DNA from: Castanea sativa
Lineage: Eukaryota; Streptophyta; Magnoliopsida; Fagales; Fagaceae
Assembly: GCF_040712315.1 (NCBI RefSeq)
Contig: NC_134013.1
Coordinates: 6,483,001 to 6,547,000 of the forward strand
DNA: 64,000 nt
Reading direction: 5' to 3'
This document shows positions 35,342-46,051 of the stretch, piece by piece (position 1 is the first letter of the stretch; each line of letters starts with the position of its first letter). The translations under genes and the position numbers were made by a program. Below the pieces are notes generated by a model, which saw only the letters and a list, made by a program, of their open reading frames with translations, did not search any database and was not told the origin of the DNA.

Positions 35342-38300
35342 TCAGATTGCAAGAGGATTGAGCACATGTCCAACGAACAGCACTGTTCCAGTCAAGTCTT
35401 CTCTGATCAGGAACAAAAATGGGTGGTCAGCCACAAAGTCCATCTTAGGGGGTGAGAGGCCTCTCAGTGCTATTTTAGCGGCAGAAGCAGCTGCAGCTTC
35501 TGTGCCTTCTTCATTAACCTCTATGAAGGATTTATGGAATATGCTTGAAACATATAGGTTCTGACCCACAAGTGAGTCAACCATTTCTGTCAAATCTGCT
35601 TCACCAGAGAAAGGCAACACCAGTCCTAGTTCCTTCAGAAGTTTGGAAGCTTCAAACCCAAAAGATATCTTAAACTTCGGGATCCTGAATTCACCCACTT
35701 CTGCCTTTTGTTCGGGAAGATGGTGATCCAAGAACCTAGACTCAGAACCAACTTTCTCTACCAGAGCTGGCAACCCATCTTTTGCGTCTGGAAGAAAGAA
35801 ATACATGGAAAATCTGCGCTTATCCTCACCTTGTTTATAAGGAAGTCCAAGGACTTTAAAACCATCATAGGCACCAACAACCTGCTTCTTCTTGCTAGTC
35901 ATGAAGGGAACCTGAACTGAGCTCCCATTAAGAAGGTGGAAATCAGATTCTTTTGTTGCTGATGCATCAAACTCCTCATCCCAAGCTCCTTTGAAGTATA
36001 GTGCGTTTGCAAAGATTAGTCTGGTTGAGCTGTCAACTGACCCAGAAGGAAGCACCTCTTTAATAAGGCCACTAGTCTCCTTTTCAGCCCATGAATTCAC
36101 TGTGCTTGTCACTTCAGCATACTTCAAAATTAAACATTATACTATAAGCATATTTTAGTAGATCAGTAGTAAGGAACTAGCTGGTAAATACTGTGAACAT
36201 GATAATTAAATAAAACACGCAGCGTTACCAACTAAGAGACACTTCAACTTGGAAATTGAATAAATCCATTACGTAAGGTGTGCTGCACTATTTCTGTATG
36301 GCATTTGGTGCACATAAAGATAAACAAATACATCAAAGTAAACTATATCCTTTAAGCATTTCTTAAGTATGGAGAATTTACTTCAATATATTCTTAATGA
36401 AGAAAATAATATTAAAAAAAAATTCAAAGATAGAAAATTATTCAGTTTCCATTAGATGTTCAACCTCACTTAAAAGAATCACTGAAAACATATTATGTTA
36501 CAACTCACTGTGTTTGCAGGGTCAGTCAAATATATAAGCAGAAGGATCCAGAGACTTGTCTAGGCTTAAGTTAGAATGAAGCACATATTCTAGTAAAGGA
36601 AACCAAAAGCATTTGCAGGATTCTGAATCTTAGCATTAGGAAAATGAAAACCCAAACAGATGTATAGTAAAATACTCCAGTCTTCATTGCATAGGCTTCT
36701 GATGAAGACCTCAGCCAGCATAGTAATTCCAATTCATTTCGATTTCAGACACCTGATCAGCTAAATTGATCATTCAATAGAACCAGACGGTTATAGTCAT
36801 TCTAGCATGATCAATTAACAACAGAAACGCATGGTTAATACTGAGATAGAATCAAAGAATACCACATGTCCACAGCAGATTACAATCTGGTGAGCATGCA
36901 CAAAAAAGGTGAGCAAGCAACAAAGTGGAACATGTTAAGTAGTATATAAGCAAGAAAATATAAAAGAAAAATAGTAATTACATTTTAAACCATATATTAC
37001 CATGGTAGTTTCAGATTAAACCTTTAAGACTGTTCATTTCATATTGAATCTTGAACTTTTAAAATTATATCAATTTAAACCCTGGACTTTCCAAGTTTGT
37101 TGGAGGTTTAAATTGATCCAATTTTAAAACTCCATGGTTTGATGTGAAACTATAATTTCAAATTTGTAATAATCTTGAACTTCAGAGTTTAGTTTAAACT
37201 TTTGAAACCATTGGGTCTAATTTAAATTCATCCCCAAAGTATAGGAATTAAAATGTAAAATTTCCAAAAAAGAAAAGAAAAGAAAGAAGGGGTGGGGGGC
37301 GCACTGGCAAACCAATATATGTATTTTTCCATCAGACTGTCCTTCAAAATCAGTATAGTAGTAGCTAAAACTCCAGAAAGGGTGTTAGATGCAACTTTTA
37401 GAAGAAAAAACTGAAGTCACTCCCTACTATACCATATGCTTTTCCCAACTTCTCAACTAACAATACCCTAATATATACTACCACATGCTTGTCCCAACTA
37501 CTAAAAGGGGGAACAACCATAGTACATGTGGTTTTTTTGGTTGGTAAGTTACACATTCGCTGGGTCATGAACCTAAAGCCTCACCCTCTACCTTGCTTAT
37601 TAAAGGGGGGGAAGTGCCAGAGCTAGAGTTTATTGGCTTAATACAGAGGATGCATAAAGAAGGAACCAAAATCTATCATCTAAAACCTCTACCCATTGAT
37701 ATATTTTCATCATCGCAGTCTACAGAAACCCTATAGATAGGCCCAAGAGTAATTATTCAAAAGACAGATTCTTGCAAAGCCCACGATATTTGGAAGTTAA
37801 AGACATGAGTACATGACTGACAACGAAAAATGTGCATGTCCCTCAATGGGAAAACAAAAGCAAAGCAAAGCAAATTCACCATTTTAAATCAAAAGCCTCT
37901 AACCATTGTAATTCCATCTCATTGCATTGAGGACCAAATAGAGGACCATCAGGTAACTAAAATTACCCAAATGGGTCCAAGCCACAACATCAAAATCTCC
38001 CCCAGAATACACTAGGGACCAGTTATGTTTCCCTCCAAACAACATTGAGCATAAAAGTCTACCAATTCAATAGCATTTAACAACAAAACAGAGCTAACAA
38101 AAGTAACCCGTTTCACATACAATGCAAGACCCTTAAAAACTAGCATAAAAACTTAAAGCAAGAGTAGGGTTATGTTTTCCTCTATTACTCAATCAACATG
38201 CCTACTATACATACCATTGAACATCAAAATCCACCAATTCAAACAGCATTTAACAACAACAAAAACAGAGCTAACAAAAAGAAACCCATTTCACAAACAA

Positions 38301-38762
38301 TGCAATACCCTAAAAAAACTAGTACAAACTTAAAGCAAGAGTTGGGTTGAGTAATGGGTAGGTGGAGCTAACCTTGGTTTGAAAATCAACTTGGTCCAAA
38401 GCGGCCTTATAATAAGTGTCCACAACCTGTTTGAAAGAAGGCTTGAGAGAGAGAGACTTGTCGAGCCAAACCCCATTGGCGAAAGACAAGCGAGGCCCAC
38501 CAGAGGGACTTGCATCGGCTAAAACCACAGCAACGTACTGAGAAGCGAAGGAGTTGATGTGGTCGACGGACTTGAATTTGAGGAAAGAGAGGAACTGATC
38601 GAGCGTGCGACCATTTGACCCAGCAGCAACTAAGCTCAGCACGACGTGGATCGAGAGAGGAGAGAACACTAGGTTCGAGTCCTTGCCTTCGGTTAACAGT
38701 AGGCACTTCGAGATTCCTAAAGCTACGTCGGTTTGGTTGCTGATCGATTCGTGGATCTCCAT
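35342..38762 (-). CDS. Plant serpin, serpin-ZX type (2 exons, 389 aa)
   Basis: Serine/cysteine protease inhibitor of the cytosolic plant serpin group, which traps target proteases by reactive-loop insertion (family knowledge). Exon 1 38762-38373 (130 codons, donor AAG/GTTAGC), exon 2 36121-35342 (259 codons plus stop, acceptor GAAG/TATGCT), joined in phase 0. Start at 38762 gives the canonical [15 protein letters not shown]; an upstream in-frame ATG would only add translated leader including a (CA)n repeat. Landmarks: [49 protein letters not shown], hinge [13 protein letters not shown], then KIALRG with predicted P1 Arg at about residue 350 (LR-x class), and [12 protein letters not shown]. 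The length matches the family. No disabling change. Confidence 0.94.
36975..37265. repeat. Foldback repeat in the serpin intron
   Basis: Ends GTAATTACATTTTAAACC and GGAATTAAAATGTAAAATTT are inverted. The centre also folds (AATTATATCAATTTAAACC against GGTTTAAATTGATCCAATT). Probably an old MITE; no TSD was resolved. Confidence 0.5.
38043..38349. repeat. Diverged 172-bp tandem duplication beside the serpin splice donor
   Basis: 38043-38171 (CATTGAGCATAAAAGTC... to ...AGAGTAGGGTT) is repeated at 38215-38349 (CATTGAACATCAAAATC... to ...AGAGTTGGGTT). The second copy ends about 24 bases from the exon 1 donor. Confidence 0.8.
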
Positions 38763-38773
38763 TGTTGATGATG

Positions 38774-38792
38774 GTGTGTGTGTGTGTGTGTG
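38774..38792. repeat. (GT)n tract in serpin 5' leader
   Basis: Nine GT units 12 bases upstream of the serpin ATG. Confidence 0.85.
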
Positions 38793-40400
38793 AATTAGAA
38801 ATGGTGGAGAAGCGTGTAACCGGATTTCGGAAGTGAAGGAGTCAATGAAATTAAAGGCCCTCAACAGAAACTCCACCGCTTTATAGAAAAGTCATTTTGT
38901 TTTATGGAAAACTGGTTTATTTTTTACTTTGTTTTTCTTTTTTGGGATAATTTTGTAGTGGGAGAAAGAAAAAAAAGAAGAAGAAAAGCTTAGACCATTT
39001 TTTTTGGTAAAAAAAATTGTCAATTAAGTTATAAAAGTCATGAGATTTTGTCTGTTTTATTCATGGTTTTAAAAACTGGTACTGAAAAAGAACCGAAAGA
39101 TGAGCTAATTACCGGTTTTAAGGTAGGACCATGATATCATAGTTAAACCGGTGACGTCATAAATAATTTAATTATTATTTATTTAAATTTTATAAATAAT
39201 TAATAATTTTTTAATATACTAAAACTAACAAACCAATAGTAATAAATATGTTTCATTTAAAAAAAATACAAGTATATAAGTATATAACATCTTTTTAAAA
39301 AATTTAACATAATAACATTACAAAACAATCATCCTTAACATAATAAACTTTCAACAAAACCAAATAAATAAGTTCATTAGTCATTACATTTACATCCAAA
39401 TGGCAAATAACAAATAAGTTCATTATATCCAAATAGCAAATAAGTTTTAAAGTTTCAAACAAACAACTAATAAGTTTTAAGACCCAAGCCTCATTTGTTA
39501 TGAAGAAAATTGAAATCAATATCATCATGTGAACCAAATGCTCCACCACTAGCATCATTATCATCATCCTCATCCTCATTCTCATCCTCATCTTCTTCAT
39601 CTTCATCCTCATTCTCATCCTCATCCTCATCTTCTTCATCTTCAACAAGAATAGGATGATTTTTATCTCTAAATCCGGGAGGAGCATTATCTTCATCACC
39701 AAATGATTCCAAATTGATGTCATCATCATCCTCAATCACTTCATTGTCCATATCTATACAAATTCCAAAACCAAAGAACAATAAATGAAATAACGTTTCT
39801 AATAATTATTTCTCATAAATCATAAATAGTCTAATTAAAATATGCAACTAGGCAAAGAATTGTTATAAGCTAACCTCTTTGTACATGGCTAAAACACCCT
39901 TCTTTGATTGGATAGGCTCCCTCTTCATATAATGCATTCTCTATCTTCTCATGATCTAGAAATGGAGGTTCCTCATCTTCCACTACCCAAAATCCAGTTT
40001 TATCGATACTTGCATAATCAATAGGATCAAAATTGAACTTCTTTCATTTGACTGTATATCATAAGATGAACATAGTGAATAATTGATAACCAAATCACTT
40101 ATATTTCACAATCACAAAGAACCCACTTGACCAAATCAGTGAATCACTCATATTTTCCCACAAAAACGTTGAAATAAAGAAATTATATAATATATACCTT
40201 TCTTTCAATCGGTAGTTATAATGAACATACACAAGATCATTAAGTCGTTGATGCTCCAATCTATTTCTTCTTTTGCTATGTATTTTTTCAAAAACACTCC
40301 AATTCCGCTCACATCCCGAAGAGGCAGCTGTTTGGCTAAGGATTCGAATCGCAAACTTTTGTAAGGTTGGAGCTGCTTGCTCACTCTCAAGTGCAGGAGA

Positions 40401-41816
40401 TCGTAGCAATATAATTCTCGGAGTATCGATGTCGAACCACAAGAAGCAGGGTAAATTCAAAGACAATATAATTAAATAACAATTTGGGTGAAGAAGAAAA
40501 ATAAGTTTGCTTGGTGATTGTTAACAAGAATAATAATAAAAACTGATTTAAATCAATAATGTAAATACTAGGACATCGGGTTGTTTCCCTATATTGATAT
40601 AAAATTCTTTGTGATCTAGGAAAATATCTATTTCATAATTAATTGTTCTTATACAATTAAAACTTATGATTCAGTTGAACTGAGACAATTCAAGAACACA
40701 TGATAACCTCGATTAATAATGCGGTTAAAAAAGTTTTTTCAGAAAAACCCGTTCACTTTAAAATCTGATTTCTATTTGAAACTATTAGAAATTCATCTAA
40801 ACAATAAGAAAAACATGATTGAACTTATTGAAAGCATGGAAGAACTAATACATCAAAATAAATCTAATTGAACAATCAAATATGTCATTGATAAAACTCT
40901 AGAAAGAATCACATTGAATATTCATACCGTATAGAAGAAACATAACCCCTAGCCCTAGCGAAACTATTAGAAATTCATCTAAACAATAAGAAAAACATGA
41001 TTGAACTTATTGAAAGCATGGAAGAACTAATACATCAAAATAAATCTAATTGAACAATCAAATATGTCATTGATAAAACTCTAGAAAGAATCACATTGAA
41101 TATTCATACCGTATAGAAGAAACATAACCCCTAGCCCTAGCAAGAGTTTAGACTGTCATTAGAGAAAGGAAAATTCAAGATTTTCTCTGCCCAAAATTCG
41201 TTCTCACAGCCTTCCTTCAAAACCCTTACATAAAAGTGTCTTAAGAAAATAAAACTTTTACTATTTTTAATTTCCGTCCAAATTTACAGTGGTAATTTGT
41301 GAGTTAATTTTGATCTTTAAAAATTGAGAATTTCAAAAAATGTAAAACTGAAAAGTTGTAGATAATTAAGTCACGGTTCCAATGCATCTAGCTTTGTGTC
41401 AATTGGATTTTTGAGGAGAGAGATACACCCAAAATACTGATCAATGCTTAGATTAGATTTTTCATTTTCAAATTCTGCATCTTTGATTTCTTTCCTTATT
41501 TGAAGCTTCCAATTATGGTAGACAATCCAAGCACTCCAGCTGTACCTCTTTAGACATTTAAGTATGGCCCTTTAGCTCCACTTGATTCTAGTTTGGCCTC
41601 TATTCTCTCACAAATTCCTGTAAACTTATCTTTCTTACATGACTTCCTGAAAGTAGAAAATTACACACAATGAATGGCATCTTATTCAAGAAATTATGTA
41701 AAGATAAATAATAGGGACTAATGCAAATTATGACTTAATTATGCAAATTAAGCATAGAAATAAGGAGATAACGCTCACATAAATATATAACAAGTATATA
41801 TTTTAAGGCGTTATCA
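40401..41816 (-). mobile_element. Solo LTR inserted in the hAT transposase C-terminal exon
   Basis: On the minus strand it starts TGATAACGCC and ends near TATTGCTACGA. Target duplication GCTCC on one side and TCTCC on the other (plus strand GGAGC 41817-41821, GGAGA 40396-40400). Removing it rejoins the transposase reading from SRAP to ALESEQAAP. No internal retrotransposon sequence remains. Confidence 0.82.
40778..41141. repeat. Two identical 182-bp tandem copies inside the solo LTR
   Basis: 40778-40959 and 40960-41141 are base-for-base the same by eye (start GAAACTATTAG, end CCCTAGCCCTAGC). Confidence 0.92.
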
Positions 41817-44800
41817 GGAGCACGAGATCCAAACAACTTCCACCACTCATCTAAGTTCCATATACAACACAAAACAAAGATATAATGAATCAATAAATAC
41901 AACTATACTTATCCCAAAAATATAAAAAAAAGAGCTATGATCTTTAAAACATATTTTCATTTTATTATTAGCTAAAGTAAACAATATCTTATCCGGCTGA
42001 GATGTCTTGACAGTTCTTGAGCAAGTTGGGTTCCAAAAGTTTGTCTACGCTCTCAAAATAGCCTTAATTCCTCCACCAACTTCAATCGACCAACTGAAAG
42101 TTTTGATTCAATAACATCTGTCACAGCAGATTGTGTCTCTAGACTCTTATTACGAGTAGATAAGTCATATTGGAATGCAGAATTCAACCAATAAGCAGCA
42201 GCATCATGAATATCTCTATAGAATTGATTATCCTAACGATCTTTGATAATATTAACATAAGGCTCCCATAGTCTCTTCTTGTCCTTGAATTTTTTTTTTT
42301 TTTGATTCCATCAATTACTCTATACATGCCATCATATACATAACCCATAACTGGTTTTTCATCAGAATCAACAATGCGTAATAAATGAATCAATGGTGAC
42401 ATAATATGCACAATTACATGACAATCATTCCAAAATTGATTGTCAAGAATGATTTTCACCACTGCCTTTGCTTTCTTATCTTTTGCATATCTTGATTTCA
42501 ACATAAAATTTGCTAGTCACCAATACTTGTAAGTCATGCTTATGTTCCTTAAGACTCCCTAAGGCAATGAAAGTAGTAGCAAACCTAGTTGGCTTTGGAT
42601 GCACAATTTCCTTCCAATTTTTTCTAGTCCTCAACCAAGCATGCAAAGCCACATGGTTATAGATGAACACTGTGATCTTGGATGCACGCTTTACAAGTTT
42701 AGCTACATGATCCATCTTCCCAATCTTCTTAAAAATTAGGTTTAGACAATGTGCTGCACAAGGTGACCAACTAATGTTCCTATATTTTCCACATAAAATT
42801 CTTCCAGCAGCTACATAATTTGTAGCATTGTCAGTGACCAAATATACTATATTTGCAGGACCAACCCAATTAACAATTTCATCAAACAAGTTACTCAAAT
42901 TAATAGCATCCTTAACCAAGTCAGAAGTATCAACAGCATATAAAAACAATTCCTTTAGGACAATAGACAAGGAAATTAATTAATATTCTATGCCTAGTAT
43001 TAGTCCGCCCATCAGCCATTATTGTACAACTAGTGTCAGCCCAATATGAACGATAAGAATCAACAATCAATTGAACTTCTCTTTTTGCTTCTCTCAACAA
43101 AGGCACTCGAATGGCATGATAATTTGGGCCTCTATATCCAGGACCACAAGAAGCTACAACATTGAGCATATGTTGATAATAACTAGAATTCATAGCATTA
43201 ATTGGAATGCAAGCATCAAACATCCATCTTACTACAGTCATATCAACCCTCAACTTTTTTTCTTTGCTAGCAAGAACACTTTTAATAGAAGGTTGAGCTC
43301 CCGGTGTTGTTTTTGGAGCAAAGTAATTACCAATGTCATCAACTTTTCTCTTACCAAGATTGGATCTTGGTAGAAAACTACTAGGAGGACCACTTCTATT
43401 TCCCCTACCTGTATGAGTAATTTCTTGGACATCTTCAAATTCTGGTGAGTCCTCTAATGGCGAATAATTAGATGCTTCTTGATCCTTTTTTGTTTGTTAT
43501 TTAGATTTAGCAATCTCCTTCAAATTTTCAACCATTTGAAACCTAAAATCATAAGGTACACCCATACATGCAGCCACATCACCTTTAATTCCAGCTAAAT
43601 GTCTTTTCATCCTATTGATGTTCCCTCCTTTATAACTTTTTCCATAATGTATACATCTACAACTACTTTTTTTGTCTTTCAACTCTTCAGTTACATGATC
43701 CCATGCGGGATCACATTGCACTCTCACAGATGAAGAATTAGCCTTTGACCCGGTTGTAGAAGCATGTTCATTAGATAGTACAGAGGTGAACTCCATTTCA
43801 CTCAACGTCAACAATTTCAGACTGGCAGTAACCATTTTATCAACAAATAAATTCATCAACACAACATACACAAACAATCGTATAATACCCTGTAAACAAT
43901 ATTTCACAAACAATAATGCTCTGTCAATCAAATCCACAACATACTCTGTAAAATACTTTGTAAACTATATTTCACAAATAATAATGCTCTGTAAATCAAA
44001 TCCACAATATCCACAAAATCCACAACATACTCTGTAAGTGTAAACTGATAATTGAAAGATAGAAGTTACCACTTACCAGTGAAGTCATGGAACAAAGAAC
44101 CTGAGATGAAGCCAAGAAAATGAATGGAAAATCTGAGATGAAGCCGAGAGAAATGAAAAAAAAAATAGAACCAATAAAAGAAAATGATCAAAATCAAAAT
44201 CAAAAGAAAAGAATGTTACCTAATGAAGCCAAGAAATAGAGAGCAGAGCACTTCAAAGGGTGAGAACGAGAAGGAAAAAATAATAAAAAAACCCAGCATT
44301 TCAGAGGTCCACGATCACAACCATAAATTGCAACATTTGTCTCTAAGGTCCAAAAATTTCTCTTGCAAACGAGAATTGAGGCATGGAAAAGATAAATTGA
44401 AGTGAAAAAAGAAAAGAAAGGGAAATTGAAATGACAAAAGAAAGGGAAAAATGAAAAATGAAATTGAACCATACCTTGATCAGGCGAAGAGAAGATCGTG
44501 GGAATGGCCCCGTTATGCTTGAGAGCGTGATTGTGGGTAGAGAGGTGAGGTAGAGAGGGCGAGGCAGAGTGGGCAAGGCAGAGAGGCGTGCCGCGTGACT
44601 CGCAGAGTGGGTGAGAGTGTGAGACGGTGAGGCCGCTCGGCGGTGAGTCTTAAGAGTTGAGAGGTGTGAAACTTGAGAGAAATGAGAAGTGAGAACACTG
44701 AGAGTGAGGGAAGTGAGTTCGGATGAGAGTGTTAGCTGTTAGAGTTAGATTTTAGGACTCCTCCACTTAAATGACGTAGTTTTAGGTGAGAAAAGACAAA

Positions 44801-45145
44801 CCGATTAGTAACTGGTTCGACCGCGCTGGTTCGACCGCGCTGGTTCTCGGTTCTCCGGTTGAATTGGCCGATTTTTACTATTTAACGTTTTTTAGTCTAT
44901 TTTCGGTTTTATAACATAACCGGACTGAATTAAGGGCCAGTGAACCGGTTGGTCAGACTGGCTGGTCCGGTCCAATTTTTAAAACTATGGTTTTATTTGG
45001 TTTTTGCTAAAAAAATATTTACTGAAAGTGTAATAAAGTATTTAAAATAATAAAAAAAATTAAAAAACTGTGTATAAAAGTTAAAAAAATAAAAAATTAG
45101 CTTATAAGTTGTACACAAATACACTCAAATATTTAATTGCAACGG

Positions 45146-45948
45146 TAAGGACTCGTTTTAAGCTTAAGCCCAAAAGAAGACGGGTTTAGGCCCAAAAAGC
45201 ACAAAACAATGAATTTGTAGAAAGTGGATTGAAAAACTAGGCTTTTATGAATTGAATGAAGATTATGATGGATCAACAATGATAACGAAGCCAAGAAAAA
45301 CAAGTTTTATGTGAAGAAAATCACCCTCGGCAATGTCTGAAGTGAACAATCCTTGGATATATCTCCTTTAAGATGGGTTACAATTTCAGTTCTTGATACT
45401 ACAGTGTTTTTTCTCCTCCTTTTCAAATAGATCCCCTTGCTAGGGGCCTTTTTCTCTATTATATATATTCTGTTTTTCTTCATCTTCACCCTTCACATGT
45501 AGGGTAGGCTGTTGGCCTTCATCCTTGTCCCACCAGCACCTTCTTGAAGTCTTTAGGAGTAGCTGTAAGGCTGTTGGCTACTGTTCAGGTATCACTTCCA
45601 CATTAATGCGGCTAAAGGGTTAGTTGCAGAGCATTCAATGCGGTGGTAGCAGTTTTCCCTTAGATATTTCTTATCTCTCCTTTGTCCTATGCTCTCTTGA
45701 TGTTCATCCTTGTCGATAGAATTCTCTGGAGGGTTGCTCTTTATGGCAGATCAAACCCTTTGACCTCTGCTCTGCTTAGCCGAGGAGGGATTTGTCCTCG
45801 GACTACCTTCCCCAGCCTTTCCAGTCACAGTCTGACCGTGGCATTCTAACTTGCACTTCTTCTCGATTGTCTGCATGTCCTTGGACTATTAAGCGTCCTT
45901 GAAACAGGCCCACGACTCAATATGCAATTTTGGGCCTTTATCCCTACA
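45146..45948 (-). repeat. 3' LTR of the Tat-like element
   Basis: The minus-strand start TGTAGGGATAAAGGCCC at 45948 follows a purine-rich tract. The distal end is placed near 45146 (TAAGGACTCG) but is uncertain because the partner LTR is not in the window and no TSD can be paired. Confidence 0.6.
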
Positions 45949-45965
45949 ATAGCCCCTCAAAATTT
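45949..45965 (-). promoter_or_regulatory. Polypurine tract of the Tat-like element
   Basis: Minus strand ATTTTGAGGGGCTAT directly before the LTR start. Confidence 0.65.
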
Positions 45966-46051
45966 CTTTCTTTTGCTCCTCAGAAAAGAAATGGATTTTG
46001 ATATTATCACCCTAATTTAGCTCTTACTTGATATCATCTCTATCTTTGCAG

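Larger units (their letters stand above)
39491..43796 (-). pseudogene. hAT transposase, degenerate (BED finger, DUF659, hATC dimerisation)
   Basis: Order on the minus strand: ATG at ~43796; BED-type finger 43740-43560, with the second zinc-binding Cys apparently replaced by Tyr (CIHYGKSYKGG); DUF659-type core from 43253 (MADGRTNTRHR, then LVTDNATNYVAAGRI and CAAHCLNLIFKKIGK at 42860-42720); middle helical region to 42184; a C-terminal stretch to 41822 ending WWKLFGSRAP. The solo LTR follows, then hATC (LQKFAIRILSQTAASSGCERNWS at ~40380-40310). A separate highly acidic Asp/Glu segment at 39781-39491 would be the tail. Stop at 43497 and frameshifts near 43250, 42950 and 42490 disable it. The acidic ORF is most likely this gene's last exon, not a separate gene. 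Confidence 0.85.
39062..44989 (-). mobile_element. hAT transposon with perfect 8-bp TSD (GTTTTATT)
   Basis: GTTTTATT at 39054-39061 and 44990-44997. The 5,928-bp element starts CATGGTTTTAAAAACTGG and ends CCAATTTTTAAAACTATG, inverted hAT-like termini. It carries a dead BED-DUF659-hATC transposase on the minus strand and is itself interrupted by a solo LTR. Its left end lies ~300 bases upstream of the serpin start codon. Confidence 0.92.

Noticed and set aside
35289..35920. Plus-strand ORFs at the serpin 3' exon
   Set aside because: Antisense to a clean serpin exon.
39491..39781. Independent acidic (Asp/Glu) protein
   Set aside because: Position and orientation fit the terminal exon of the hAT transposase, inside its TIRs.
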